DNA from: Amorphophallus konjac | Lineage: Eukaryota > Streptophyta > Magnoliopsida > Alismatales > Araceae | Assembly (NCBI GenBank): GCA_022559845.1 | Contig: JAHNEJ010002961.1 | Location: 1 to 64,000, forward strand | Direction: 5' to 3' | DNA length: 64,000 nt | Shown here: one piece after another, positions 20,535-31,914 of the stretch | Layout: each line of letters opens with the position of its first letter | How positions within the stretch are numbered: position 1 is the first letter of the stretch | The notes under the pieces: model-generated | Told to the model about the DNA's origin: nothing | Database searches by the model: none | What the model saw: only the letters and a program-made list of their open reading frames with translations | Translations under genes and position numbers: made by a program

Positions 20535-20935
20535 GGGTGTAGTTCGTTGTATCTCAACATCCCAGGAGGACGATTGGCGTCGAATCTCTATCTTCCAAAC
20601 CTACATCATGGTGAACTCTCATCCCTGCAAGGTGATCCTTGACAACGGGAGCTGTATCAATGCAGTCTCTTCAGACTTTGTCTCCCGTTTAGGTCTACCT
20701 ACGCACCCTCATCCAAGGCCATACAACGTGGCTTGGGTCGATGACACTTCTATCCCAGTCACCACCACATGTGTCATTCCCATCCAATTCCAGTCCTACC
20801 AAGGACAAATCTTATGTGACGTAATGCCTATGAAGGCCGGGAGCGTCATCTTAGGATGACCATGGATTTATGATGTAGACCTCGCTACATTTGGTCGGTC
20901 CCATCAGTGTTCCTTCTCCCACAATGGGAGGATGA
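20535..20935 (+). pseudogene. Chromovirus aspartic protease region
   Basis: Starts immediately after the Tat/Ogre-like LTR, so its upstream gag was separated by that insertion. It reads EDDWRRISIFQTYIMVNSHP, then VILDNGSCINAVSS with the retropepsin active site written D-N-G-S, and YNVAWVDDTSIPV to the conserved SVILG. A TGA at 20857-20859 stands where chromoviral proteases have Arg before PWIYDVDLATFGRSHQC (a CGA to TGA type change). Ty3/gypsy chromovirus, possibly Galadriel-like; the clade call is tentative. Confidence 0.75.
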
Positions 20936-21945
20936 TTCAGTTATATCCGACACCCCCAAAGGTGACCTCGGATAAGAGTTCCACCTCCACTCCCACTGGA
21001 ACTCCCGAAATTCAGGAGAATCCCCAAACTCCCACTAAAGGAAAACCTCCCCTTCCCTCTTCTCATGCATCTATCACACCCGTTTCTGAGGCCCCTAAGG
21101 TTAGTCATGACATAGTTAGGCGCCTTGACTCCATAAATGTCGGTGAGCTAAACAGAGAGGTTGCTGAGGGTGCTCCTGTTTTGACTGTTGACATCACCAT
21201 CACACCCAAGGAGTCCCGAGTCTCAGTCCCAACTGAAGTCTCGGCAATACTGCAGGACTTCCAAGACATCGTCCCCGAGGACTTGCCTTCTCGACTCCCT
21301 CCCATGCGTGATGTACAACACGCTATTGAGCTTGCCCCCGAGTCCACCCTACTCAACCTTCCCCTTGAGTCTAGAATGTCCAAGTCAACCGAAGAGTTTG
21401 CACAGCACGTCAGGAGTCTATATGAGTCAGCTGATTTGCATAGGCGTCACCATAAATTTCAAGAAGGTGACTTGGTTCTGGTATGGGTCCGGCCCGAACG
21501 ACTCCCCTCGGGAGCCGTTAAAAAGTTACAAACCCGTAGTGATGGTCCCTTCCCAATCCTACGGAAGATTGACTCCAATACTTATGTTGTGGACTTACCT
21601 CCCGAATATGGGATTAGCTCGACTTTTAATGTGGCAGACCTAGTGGCCTACAAGGAAGTCACAGCGATTCCTAGTGACCCTTTCGAGTCTTCTCCTCCCA
21701 TTGAGAGTGAGCCCACACCTGTGCGTCCCACAGCCTCGAGAGCACTGCGCGAGTACATTGAGAGAATACTGGATGAGCATGTGACCACTACACAGAGCAG
21801 GGAGTACCAGCGCTACCTTATCCGCTGGCGGGACCGTCCACCGTCTGATGATTCCTGAATCAGCCAGGAGGATCTCCAACCTCTCGATCTAGATCTGCTG
21901 GAGCACTACCAGAGCGGTGTCCCACCTTACTCGACGGAGTAGAGT
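20932..21945 (+). pseudogene. Chromovirus pol remnant: protease linker fused to integrase tail and chromodomain
   Basis: From 20932 a 308-residue frame runs from the variable linker (proline/threonine-rich) through RRLDSINVGELNREV and EVSAILQDFQDIVPEDLPS, the segment before RT, to ELAPESTLLNLP. There it joins directly to LESRMSKSTEEFAQHVRSLYE and ADLHRRHHKFQEGDLVLVW, the C-terminal integrase (GPY/F-type) part, then a chromodomain (ILDEHVTTTQSREYQRYLIRWRD). RT, RNase H and the integrase catalytic core are deleted in frame at about 21361. The conserved Trp after RPPSDDS is TGA (21856-21858); the original frame continues to TAG near 21942. Chromodomains steer integration to heterochromatin. Confidence 0.8.
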
Positions 21946-21959
21946 TCCAGCCGCCCCGG

Positions 21960-22510
21960 GAAGGTTGGTGGGGACACCGGGCCCACTACCGGACGTCGCA
22001 CCTCCGCACCGAGCTTGTGGCACGGAGATTCGACTGCCTGAAGACTCGACGTCACGTATTTATGTATTGAGTATGTACGCGTGTAAAATACATGTATTTA
22101 CTACATGTATTATTTCATTTTTGTTTTATTAGGTAAGGTTGGTCAAAAGTGATTGTATTTTAATTTTATTAAACCCACAAAGTCGATAGTGGGTTGGTGG
22201 GCTTTGTTTTATTAGACTAGGATATATATGTAAATAAATGAAAGTGTGAATGTATGTGTGTAATGGGCCTTCCCTATAAATAGGGGGCTAAGGGTGTTAC
22301 GTATGAATCATATGAATGAGAAAAAGCTTGAAACTAAGGTGTTTTACCTTGTGTTCTTCCCTTCCCTCTTTCTCCTTGTGAGTTTGAGTGTCGCCCGGTG
22401 TGAGACCGTCCGGTGTGAGGCCGAGCTGCGTGAGGTAGCAAGTTATTCGTTCCCGTCCGTGCCGTCAGGAGTTGCCGTCGATCCATTTCCACGGTGCCGC
22501 CGCGTCATTT
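21960..22510 (+). repeat. 3' UTR and LTR-like end of the chromovirus
   Basis: Non-coding sequence after the chromovirus stop, with CCTATAAATAGGGGGC at 22274-22289 (TATA box) and a GC-rich end. This fits a 3' LTR, but I could not fix exact boundaries because no second copy is present. Confidence 0.5.
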
Positions 22511-22649
22511 AATCGAGTATAGTTCATAGGATATTATCTCTCATGCTATATCTGAGAGTGAATGATCTACTGTTGTCACTTAATTACCTTCGCATGTATA
22601 CTGCTGTATCCGAATACATGAGCATCCAGAACTTGTGGATAAAGTCCCT

Positions 22650-23108
22650 TTACAATGTTATAGGGTATGTTTTTATAGTGATATCTTGCAATACTGGAAG
22701 AATACAGTGATGCGAGCTGGATAGCCTGAAACTCAGGACATAACAATGTTAGAGGGTATGTTTTTAGCTTGGTTGGTGGGGCTATCGCTTGGAGGTTTGC
22801 AAAACAAACCATTTTATTTCAGCCTACATTTGAGACTGAACAGTGTGCTTTGGACACTACTAGAATTGAGGCTGAATGGTTGAAGGGGCTTTTATCAGAA
22901 ATTTCCTTAATGAGTAAGTCAATTCATGCGATCTTTGTGGTTGTGATAACATGACTACAATAGACAAGATCAAAAGTACAAAGCATAACCAAAAACAGAG
23001 GAGACATGTTCAAGTCAGATTAAAATTTATGAGAGAACTTATGACTAAAGGAGTCATAACTGTTGATTTGTTTGATGGGGACATCATAGCAAGAGCACTG
23101 ACATTTTA
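22650..23108 (+). pseudogene. Ty1/copia RNase H remnant
   Basis: Reads LVGGAIAWRFAKQTILFQ, TRIEAEWLKGLLSEISLMSK, then in shifted frames IDKIKSTKHNQKQRRHVQVR and MRELMTKGVITVDLF. These correspond to the copia RNase H core (GGAISW..KKQ, EAEW, MIRELI..GVIS). At least one stop and frame changes are present, and the AD(H/P)LTK motif is decayed. No RT precedes it. 'acaatgtta(t/g)agggtatgttttta' occurs twice (22651, 22744), a small local duplication. Confidence 0.7.
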
Positions 23109-24750
23109 ATTTACATTTGTGTCTTTTAGTTTATTTTTATATCCTTGGGAAAGCATATGCGCAATTGTAAAACTTTACAAGCCAATGTGTCATTCCCAAG
23201 GATTATTTGAGTTTTTGTGCAAAATGACACTAGGTCCAGCAAGGGGGCTCTCACCCCTTCTCCATTGATCCACCTAAGTCATTTGGGTTCATGTGGGGCT
23301 GGTCAACTATCCTAAGTGGCATCTATGTGGGGCTGGTCAACTATCCTAAGTGGCATCTAGAATGTTGGACCATTCAAGGGGACAAATGGACCTAAAAGTC
23401 AAATTTGGAAGCTCCCTTGGTCAAGGGGGCGCCCTCCCCATATATTGTTAATTAATGTGGTTCCAAACCACATGGGAGAAAAAGATTTGAACTCCCTCTT
23501 TTACCCCTCCCAATTCTAGATCTAGGGTTAATTTGAGTCTTTTTCCATTTCATACAAATAGATGTAATTCACATTTTATTAGAATTAATGAAGTGAAATT
23601 TGTGAAAAATTGCTTGGATCTCCCTTGGAGGGTGCGCCCCTCTCCTCTCTCTCCCTGGTTCCTCTCTTCCTCCTTCAATCTTCAGGGTGTGAAGCACATT
23701 CTCCTTAGCCCCTCTGAGTTCCATTTCTGCGACCGCCGTCATCGCACCGTCGTCGCGCCACCGCCACCATCGCCGGATTCTATCTACATCAGGACATAAG
23801 CTCATCTCCAGATTTTTATCGTTGGTTCTTGTTGTCTTATCCAACCCAAACTTTGAGGGTTTGTTCTACGTGTCTCCCTTAACCTCCAGTTCAAATTTCG
23901 TGTCATTTGGACGTCATTTGATATTTTTTCCACATTTATTGTTCTTCCCCCTGTAATCTGCCATTCTGCAGACTCACGGGACAGAGTCATCTATTAATAT
24001 TTTTCCCAGACCATTAACAATTTCTAGAAAATCCTAAAAAAATCTTTAGTGTTCCTCACATATACCCCCTTCCACCATAATTTTTGTGGAGTCTAGAAAA
24101 ATCATTTCCCCTTCGGTCAATGGTCAGTTTCAGACAGATCCCTTTCTGTCCTGAGTGTCAGTAACCTGATCCACAGAAAAACCCATAGTTTGAAGAGTTT
24201 TTCATTTCTAATCCCTTCTCTGGATCGATAGGAAAAAATATATATATTGTAGTTCTGTGAGTGCTCTTTCCAACGGTACCAGCCACGCCTCGATCGGCCT
24301 CCGGATCTGAGCACCATAATTCTTGCCGCCGAGGCCTACAATTCTGTTTCCTATGCAGATCAGAAAAATCAGTCTGGGAATAATTCGTGCAAAAATACCA
24401 AAAGTCAACTTGTGGAACCGCCACTTCAGGGAGTCGATCAGGGACATCTCGCCATCGTCCCAGCCAAGCGGCGCCTTCAGAAGACCTCAGGAGGGTGACG
24501 TTCCTTTGGAATCCGCGCCTTGCTGTCCAGCGAGTCAGAACCGAGTCGGTGCAGTACCGAGTCGGTGTAGGACCGAGTCGGACCAGCATGCCGAGTTCGC
24601 CCCGAACGCACCTCCAGATTGCTGCCCGTCAACCTAGGGTAGGTCCTCCCGGGCCCCACTTGTAGCCCTTTACCTCCCTGCGTGGAGTGGGCAATATAAT
24701 TCACTGTTATAATTAACTTTTTACCATTGTACTTGGAGTTATCGTAACTG
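23109..24750. other. Unassigned sequence, partly LTR-like
   Basis: Follows the copia RNase H remnant, so its left part may be that element's LTR. Two exact tandem copies of a 34-bp unit (atgtggggctggtcaactat...) lie at 23291-23358. The region 24320-24650 is GC-richer, with repeated 'accgagtcgg' at 24539, 24555 and 24571. No gene is recognisable. Confidence 0.4.
23291..23358. repeat. 34-bp tandem duplication
   Basis: Two exact adjacent copies beginning 'atgtggggctggtcaactat' at 23291 and 23325. Confidence 0.9.
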
Positions 24751-26350
24751 GCCGGGGTCGTCTTTGTAAGGTTTCGCACAGCACCTACGGGCGACGCAGC
24801 GGATAACAAAAATTTCATTTGCCCGATCCCGGTGTTATGGAAAGCTTAATCTGTGCTCTAATCGGTGTTTCTAATACCCTAATTACGGGTTGTGTGTTTC
24901 ACCTTGCGCGGAACGACGCTGTCCGCTAAGCCCGATGCAGAGAAACCAAGCCGCATAACTGTACGACCTCTAGAGCAGATCCACACGGACCCTTGCGCAG
25001 CGACGGTACCTCCCCGGCACGACTATCCCCAACTCTATCACCTTCTAGAGAGAGAGAGAGCAAGAGGGAGAAAGGGGGGAGACTAATCCTCTCCCTTAAG
25101 CTTAATGCTTGGTTAGCTTAAGGGAAGGAAAGAAGAAGCTCGAATGAGCTTCACGTAGGATATATATATATAGAGTTTAGACTTTTTAGAAAAGGATTCC
25201 AAAAGATCGAAACTGTATATATGTCCTATCTATTATTATACATATGTATTAAGCTCCATTTACACTCCTTTCCAAAAGGAATTAAAAGGAATTAATACAT
25301 ACACTTGTATAACAATAATCCGTCACCCAAGAATCCATTGTGTGTGATCCTCTAGGTCCATAGTCACTCTAGTTTAAGGCCCATTAACTTCTAATTTCTA
25401 ATTAGAAGTAAATTAAACATATTCTTCGCTTCTACAAGAGCCGGATAATAGTTTAATTTATTCCGAACCTTTCGATCACGTTGGGTCAAGTAAATCCGCG
25501 TGATCCTAGAGGACGCCGGGTTTAAACCAGCCTGTCTGGTACCTGTAAGTCCACAGTTACCGCATCGATATAATCCCTCGCTCATTCTATGAGTCTGGTA
25601 CGATCGAGGGTACGGTTTCTGTCAAACCCATGATCGTGCCATTTGACTATGACCTCCTTAAAGTGTATGACGTCCGTCCTAAACGAACTCATACGACCCT
25701 GGCCAGGGATTTAACGGAGCGTCAATGTCATGACCCATTAACTGTCTGATATATACCCGACAGTGAGCGATCCCTTCTTGACCATTGATGATCTTCACAC
25801 GTATCCTGGAGTGGTTAACGACTCGGCAACTCATGACTTATGGTTAAAGTCACTTAGCCAAGTAATTAAACCATTCCAGTCCTCGTGTAAGATCCGATCA
25901 ATGTCTCAGGTCAAAGGACCAACGATGCTACTCAGACAGTTGGATCTTCAGTTGACATTAGGTATAATCAACCATCTGAAGATCCAATAGCGGATCAGTT
26001 CAGTGTACATCCTCCAAGGACATACACCTACACATATGTGTTGGTGCCCCGCACCAATGACCATGAGACTGGTCACTGACACATCATGTGTACTGGTTTA
26101 ATAGGTAATCAAAGTCCCCGAGTGATTACCCTCCAACCAGGAACAGTTTAAGGTATGTGTACATGTAAAGTCAATCTCATGTTCGAGATCCCATCTCGAG
26201 CTGACTTTACAACCACATATCCTAGGGACAACGTAAAGTAACACAATCGCATATTTACGCTCAAATACCACTTTATTAATAATGAACAAGATCGTACAAC
26301 TATTGGGCCTACCCGACCCGAAATTGGCCTGTAGCACACCAACACTAACA
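24751..26350 (-). repeat. 3' LTR of the copia element
   Basis: Left copy of the 1600-bp LTR. On the minus strand it starts TGTTAGTGTTGG at 26350 and ends CCCCGGC at 24751. A TATA-like TATATATATATAT tract lies at 25162-25174. Confidence 0.9.
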
Positions 26351-26364
26351 ATCTCCCACTTGAA
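26351..26364 (-). promoter_or_regulatory. Polypurine tract of the copia element
   Basis: The minus strand reads CAAGTGGGAGAT directly before the 3' LTR, the standard position for plus-strand priming. Confidence 0.8.
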
Positions 26365-26983
26365 CTACAGCCAATTGCCCACAACTTTGAGGCCCATCTT
26401 ATCCCGATGACGCTCAAACACAGTATGTGTCAAAGGCTTAGTCAGTGGATCTGCTATGTTGTCTTCTGACGGTACACGCTCTACCGTCATATCTCCGCAA
26501 TCAACAATCTCCCGAATAAGGTGAAAGCGCCTGAGAATATGCTTTGACCTTTGGTGAGATCTCAGTTCCTTCGCCTGGGCGATGGCCCCATTATTATCAC
26601 AAAATAATGGGATGGGAGCTGTTATCTCGGGAACTACGCCGAGTTCCAAGATGAATTTCTTCATCCAGATGGCTTCTCCAACTGACTGCCCCTCCATTCA
26701 ACATGAATACAAATTCAGACATGGATTTACAGTTATCTGTATCTGACTGGAAACTAGAATCTGTGTAAGCTCTAAGCTATAGGTCCTCTCCTCCATAAAG
26801 CAGAAAAAGATCCTTAGCCCTTCGCAGGTACTTAAGGATACCCTTTACTGCCTTCCAGTGCTCTTCGCCTGGATTTGCCTGATATCTACTAACAATGCTT
26901 AAAGCATTGGCAACATCAGGCCGTGTACATAGCATTGCATACATGATTGACCCTATCGCCGAAGCATAGGGTACCTTATTCAT
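26365..26983 (-). pseudogene. Copia RT end and RNase H, broken
   Basis: The upstream part (26983-26777) reads YASAIGSIMYAMLCTRPDVA, then YQANPGEEHWKAVKGILKYL: the end of RT and its connection. A gap of shifted frames follows. Then 26697-26365 reads EAIWMKKFILELGV, FCDNNGAIAQAKE, RSKHILRRFHLIREIV and EDNIADPLTKPL, the RNase H core with its D-N and ADPLTK motifs, ending in a stop near the polypurine tract. At least one frameshift separates the two halves, so no full product can be made from this copy. Confidence 0.85.
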
Positions 26984-27830
26984 GTGTGCACCTCCTCAGA
27001 AGTTTTAGGACTCATCCCCTTGGATAGGCAAATTCCATGTCTCATGGGAATGAGACCTCTCTTGGAATTTTCCATCCTAAACCTTTTGAGGATAGTGTCT
27101 ATGTACATGGATTGGGATAATCCTAGCATCCTTTTAGATCTATCTCGATAGATCCTTATGCCCAGCACATAGGATGCTTCTCCCAAATCCTTCATGGAGA
27201 AGGTCTTGGACAACCAAGACTTAGTTGATGTCAACATCTCTACATCATTCCCAATGAGTAAGATGTCATCAACATAAAGGACCAAGAAGGTCACTGAGCT
27301 CCCACTGACCTTCTTGTAAACACAGGGTTCATCTTCATTCCGAATGAAGTTGAAAGATTTGACAGCCTCGTCAAATCTTAAGTTCCAGCTTCTAGATGCC
27401 TGCTTTAATCCATAAATGGACCTTTGAAGTTTGCATACCTTATTAGGATGTAGCTTGGAGGTGAATCCTTCAGGCTGTACCATGTACACCTCTTCTGACA
27501 GATTTCATTAAGAAAAGCTGTCTTCACATCCATTTGCCAGATCTCATAATCCAGGTATGCAGCAATGGCAAGGAGGATTCTGATTGACTTAACCATGGCT
27601 ACCGCGAAAACGTCTCGTCATAGTCAATGCCTTGCCTTTGACGATATCCTTTCGCCACTAGTCTAGCCTTGTATGTGTCAATCTGTCCATCTGCACCGAT
27701 TTTCCTTTTGAAAATCTATTTGCAGCCGATAGGGACCTTCCCTTCGGGTACATCAACTAAGTTCCAAACTTTGTTGGTGTACATGGACTGGATTTCTGAA
27801 TCCATTGTCTCTTGCCATTTCTCGGAGTCT
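26980..27830 (-). pseudogene. Copia reverse transcriptase, broken
   Basis: Reads (in order on the minus strand) [10 protein letters not shown], preceded by a TAG at about 27718-27720 where Trp is normally found; then SIRILLAIAAYLDYEIWQMD and VKTAFLN; a frameshift near 27510; then VYMVQPEGFTSKL, VCKLQRSIYGLKQASR, the catalytic LYVDDILLIGND box and FSMKDLGEASYVLGI. All RT core motifs are recognisable, and the YVDD residues are intact. Product length cannot be restored without crossing a stop and a frameshift. Confidence 0.85.
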
Positions 27831-28338
27831 ACACTACGGATCGCCTCCTGGTACGACTGAGGATCATCATCCTCATCGATACATACCTTAGAGGACCCTC
27901 TGAGACATGTCCAACATATCTCTCAGGTTCTCTCGGTAGTCTACCAGATCTCCGTAGTGTCAGTGTTTCACCTTGAATAGGATCAACCGATACCGTCTCA
28001 TCTAATGAGTTTGTGTCTATGGGTTGTGGTTCTTGGACCTCGTCCAATTCTATCTGCCTCCCACTATTTTTCTGGAGTAGATATTCTCTTTCCAGAAATA
28101 CAGCTCTCTTGGCCACTAAGACCCTTTGCTCAGAAGGGTGATAGAAATAATATCCAAACGTCTCCTTTGGATATCCCACAAACCTACACTTATCGGTTCT
28201 CAACTCAAGCTTATCACTCTCGTTCTTCTTTACATGAGCAGGACACCCCCAAATTTTAATGTGATTAAAATTTGGTTTCCTGCCCTTCCATATCTCATAT
28301 GGTATAGAAGGAACTGATTTACTTGAGATCCTATTCAA
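27829..28338 (-). pseudogene. Copia integrase C-terminal part and linker
   Basis: Begins LNRISSKSVPSIPYEIWKGR, then HIKIWGCPAHVKK, KCRFVGYPKETFGYYFY and REYLLQK: the integrase C-terminal and GKGY-like linker region of copia. Near 27890 a frameshift moves the expected DEDDDPQSY-type sequence into another frame, and this frame ends at 27829. Confidence 0.8.
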
Positions 28339-28368
28339 TAAATAAGCTGCAGTCTCTAATGCATAGCC

Positions 28369-29346
28369 CTAGAGAGACAAGGGTAGTCCTAACATAGACA
28401 TGGATCGGACCATGTCTAACAAGGTCCTGTTTCTCCTTTCGGATACACCATTGTGTTGTGGTGTATACGGTGGAGTCCACTGAGAAACTATTCCATGGTC
28501 TTTAAGATAAGAAGTGAATTCATGGCTTAAATATTCACCTCCTCGATCCGATCGAAGAGCCTTAATACTTTTGCCTGTCTGTTTCTCTACTTCATTCTTG
28601 TATTCCTTAAACTTCTCAAAGGCTTGTGACTTATGTCTCATTAAATACACATAGCCATATCTAGAGAAGTCATCAATAAAAGAAATGAAATAGAGATAAC
28701 CTCCTTTTGCTTCTATGGACATGGGTCCACACACATCCGAGTGTATGAGCTCGAGAAGGTCAACAGCCCTCTCACCATGTCCACCAAAAGGAGCCTTGGT
28801 CATTTTCCCCATGAGACACGACTCACAGGTATCAAATGGCTTGTATTCGAACGAATTCAAATACCCATTTGAGTATAAGTGAGAGACTCTTTTCTCACCT
28901 ACATGACCAAGTCTGCAATACCATAGATATGCAGAATTCACTTCATCAGCATTAGAAATTTGCATAACATTAGAACGTGTATCTAATACATAAAGACCAT
29001 TGACTAATGAACCATCGGCTATAATCAAACCATTATTCATTATAAAGCACCCAGTGCTATTAAAAGTCAATGTATATCCAATGTTATACAAGCCAGAGAT
29101 TGAAATAATGTTCTTAATAATATTAGGAACATAATAACAGTCATTCAGCTCCAGAATGACTCCTGATGGTAAACTGAGGCGTGCAGTCCCGACAGCTTTG
29201 GCAGAAACCAAAGCTCCATTTCCCATCCTCAGTTCAATCTCCTTTTTGCCCAATCGCCTTCTATTTGCCAGCACCTGCACAGAATTGCAGATATGAGATG
29301 CACATCCAGTATCCAATACCCATGATGTGGATTCCATATATGACAA
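28369..29346 (-). pseudogene. Copia protease and integrase core, ended by a nonsense codon
   Basis: Contains the protease active site WVLDTGCASHICN, the GAG-pre-integrase domain with H-C-C pattern (CRLGHVGEKRV, CESCLMGKM), and the integrase core: HSDVCGPM and ISFIDDFSRYGYVYLM, then ALRSDRGGEYLS and PYTPQHNGVSERRNRTLLDM, holding the D-D-E residues. The frame ends PLSL-stop at 28369, where copia proteins read PLSLWGYALETA; the stop replaces the conserved Trp (TGG to TAG). Confidence 0.9.
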
Positions 29347-29514
29347 ATTAAGGTCTATGACAAAAATACCTTCATTTAGAATTACCTTGCAATTCCTTTT
29401 CCAATGCCCATTTTCCCCGCATTGAAAATATTTGTCTTCCTTTTCATTCTTCTTGCCCTTCCCTTTGTCAACCTTGGCGAGCTGCTTACCAGTGGCCTTT
29501 TTCTTTCCCTTCCC
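29347..29514 (-). pseudogene. Copia Gag zinc-knuckle region, mutated
   Basis: In the gag frame after a stop, the sequence reads KNEKEDKYFQCGENGHWKRN followed by C. The knuckle CxxC..H...C has its first Cys replaced by Tyr (a TGT to TAT change, about 29428), so RNA binding would be impaired. It links gag (29515-30228) to the protease. Confidence 0.75.
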
Positions 29515-30228
29515 TTAGTTACTCGTGGTGGATATTTGAGAGGCCTTCCTTTTCTTGTTGGCCCGGCCAACAATCATTACAGACGAAGATGGTTTATCTT
29601 TCTGTATGGTTCCTTCAGCACTCTTTAACATATTGAGCAGCTCTGGGAGAGTTGCTTCAATCCTGTTCATGTTAAAGTTTATGATGAAGGAAGAAAAGGA
29701 ATCGGACAATGACTGGAGTATGAGATCAATGCATAGTTCAAGATCCAACTTGAACCCCAATGCATTGAGTCTTTCAATCCACTCCATCATTTTCAGTACA
29801 TGGGCCTGTACTGATGAACCCTCAGACATCCGTGTCCTGAAAAGCCTTTTGGAGATGTCATACCTCTCAATCCTACCCTGCTCCCCGAAGAGCTGGCGTA
29901 GATTGAGAAGTATACTTCTACAATCAATCTTTTCAAATTTCCTCTGTAGCTCGGGAGCCATAGAGGCCAACATGTAACATTGGGCAAGGGAGGAGTCCTC
30001 AGACCACTTGGCATAAGCCAGTAACTCGCCCTCGTCGGCATCAGGAGCTGGCTCAGAATGAACCGTGTCCAACACGTACGCAATCTTTTCGGCGGTAAGG
30101 ACTATGCGTAGATTACGCAGCCAATCCGAGTAGTTCGGTCCAGTTAATCTATTTGCATCCAAGATGCCGCGGAGGGGGTTGGACGACGACATTGTAATCT
30201 GGATAAGAAATAAAAGACAACTTAGCAT
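29515..30228 (-). CDS. Copia Gag, 237 residues, lacking a full zinc knuckle
   Basis: Gag builds the intracellular particle that packages retrotransposon RNA. The most likely start is the ATG at 30192 (MSSSNPLRGILDANRLTG); 30228 is an upstream in-frame alternative. The N-terminus has GPNYSDWLRNLRIVLTAEKI, the DUF4219/UBN2 entry motif of copia Gag, and further on LRQLFGEQGRIERYDISKRL, SVQAHVLKMMEWIERL and LELCIDLILQSLSDS. The frame stops at 29515 before the knuckle. It is the longest intact piece of the element. Confidence 0.8.
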   Translation of the reverse strand: MLSCLLFLIQITMSSSNPLRGILDANRLTGPNYSDWLRNLRIVLTAEKIAYVLDTVHSEPAPDADEGELLAYAKWSEDSSLAQCYMLASMAPELQRKFEKIDCRSILLNLRQLFGEQGRIERYDISKRLFRTRMSEGSSVQAHVLKMMEWIERLNALGFKLDLELCIDLILQSLSDSFSSFIINFNMNRIEATLPELLNMLKSAEGTIQKDKPSSSVMIVGRANKKRKASQISTTSN

Positions 30229-30359
30229 GTGTTCAAATTCTAACTTAGATGTGGTTTTCTATCTTAGTTAGTCCCACTATTTTTCGATCGAACTATATAA
30301 CCCTCAGTATATAGAACGGGAGATCAACGAGATCAACCTAGTGGGTCGGAATCCCAACG

Positions 30360-30675
30360 AGACTGATGTACGACCTTGTGGAAAGCACAACAAGCCATAC
30401 ACCATCTCAAGGGCAGTCAACAGGCACTTGCATCTAATGCAATATCCGATATTCGGCCCCCGAGAAATCATCCCCTTGTGGAAAGCACAACAAAGGATAT
30501 TCTCGGTTAGATCTAACCATCATTACTACATAGCAATGAGTTCATGACCCGACCCTTGTGGAAAGCACAACAAGGCCGAGTTCAATTCCTCACCCCATTG
30601 AGGCCGAGTCTTGGAGTTTAATCCCGCCCCCAAACTCATGGACCTTGTGGAAAGCACAACAAATCCATGAAATGA
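30360..30675 (-). repeat. Four hairpin repeats in the copia leader
   Basis: The exact 20-mer ccttgtggaaagcacaacaa (+ strand) occurs at 30374, 30474, 30554 and 30643, spaced 100, 80 and 89 bp. It folds as TTGTG-GAAAG-CACAA. Flanks differ between copies but are self-complementary within copies: ccgagaa...ttctcgg around copy 2, tcatgga...tccatga around copy 4, weaker pairing around copies 1 and 3. The array is just upstream of gag in the transcribed leader. Confidence 0.85.
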
Positions 30676-31379
30676 AGACGTTCATTCACTCCATAATGAT
30701 GGAGGGCCACGATGACTCCTAGAGCCACGCTTACCAGATATAAAATTTAAGCGCGAGGGAATTTAATTTTATCTTGATCTCACCCTAGGTGGTAATATAA
30801 ATATATCTAATATATTTACCGTACCTAGTAGTTTGCACAAAATAAATGCATCCAATGCAAAAATAAACGCAAGTGATCATGGACTTTAACCCTAATGTAA
30901 CTAAGACATCCGGCCCGCTTCCGAAGCAGCTGGATCGTCCTCGTCGGGTGTGCTCCGCGCTTTCAAACTCCGACGCCGTATTAATTACAACTTTTACACG
31001 GCACGCAGGCCGAAAAAATTAAATTACATGTGACTCAAATTCCAGCAGCCCTTAGGGCGAGTACAACAATTGAGGAAGATTGAAGTACATTAGAATTTAA
31101 CAGAGAGAGAAAGGAGGTTCGCAGACCCCAATTAATTACATTAATCCAAGTCCATGATCACTTGCCAACACATTCAAATAAAATCAATCAAGGGTTATTT
31201 TCTGAAAATAATCCTTACTTTTGAATTTAAAAAATGGGATGTGCAAACAAAAACAGGCTAGCTTTGTTTAATTTTAAAAATCAAAGCATGATTAACTAAA
31301 ATTAAACACACAAGCAGGCCAATACAAGGTAAATAAAATAACGCACGTAAAGAACCATCATTTTCTACAGAGGCATCTA

Positions 31380-31870
31380 ATTGAGATAATTAATTAAATT
31401 TAAATTTAAATTTAATTATTCAATAATCAAATTTAAATTTAAAATTTAAACATGCCAATAATTTAAATTTAAATTCAAACTAATTATCTAATAATTTTGT
31501 TTGAAAATAAATTTAAATAATGCAATTATCATCAATTAGTAATTTTCTAAAATTCAAATTTTGAATTTAATAATTATCTAATAATTAAAATTCAAATAAT
31601 TGAACTTTCCACATTTAACCTCAATAAAATTTAAAATTTGAATTTTTCTAATTATCTAATAATTAAAAATTCAAAACAAATTAAATTTTACTGAAGTAAC
31701 TTCAATTATTACCATTTTATCTCAAGATAAAAAGTAATTATCTCACTTTGGTAAATTCAAATCGGTTAAATAAAATTTACCATTCGATTAACTTATGAAA
31801 TAAAATTCTATTTAATTTATTGAGCATTTTAATATATATATCTAATATATATATTATCAATACTGCATTA
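31380..31870. other. Very AT-rich part of the copia leader
   Basis: Runs of atttaaatttaaattt and attaattatc dominate, with few G or C. Non-coding; it lies between the hairpin repeats and the GC-rich block. Confidence 0.7.
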
Positions 31871-31914
31871 AAGTAAATTAAAAAATAAAGCAATTTTTTT
31901 AAATAAAAAAAAAT

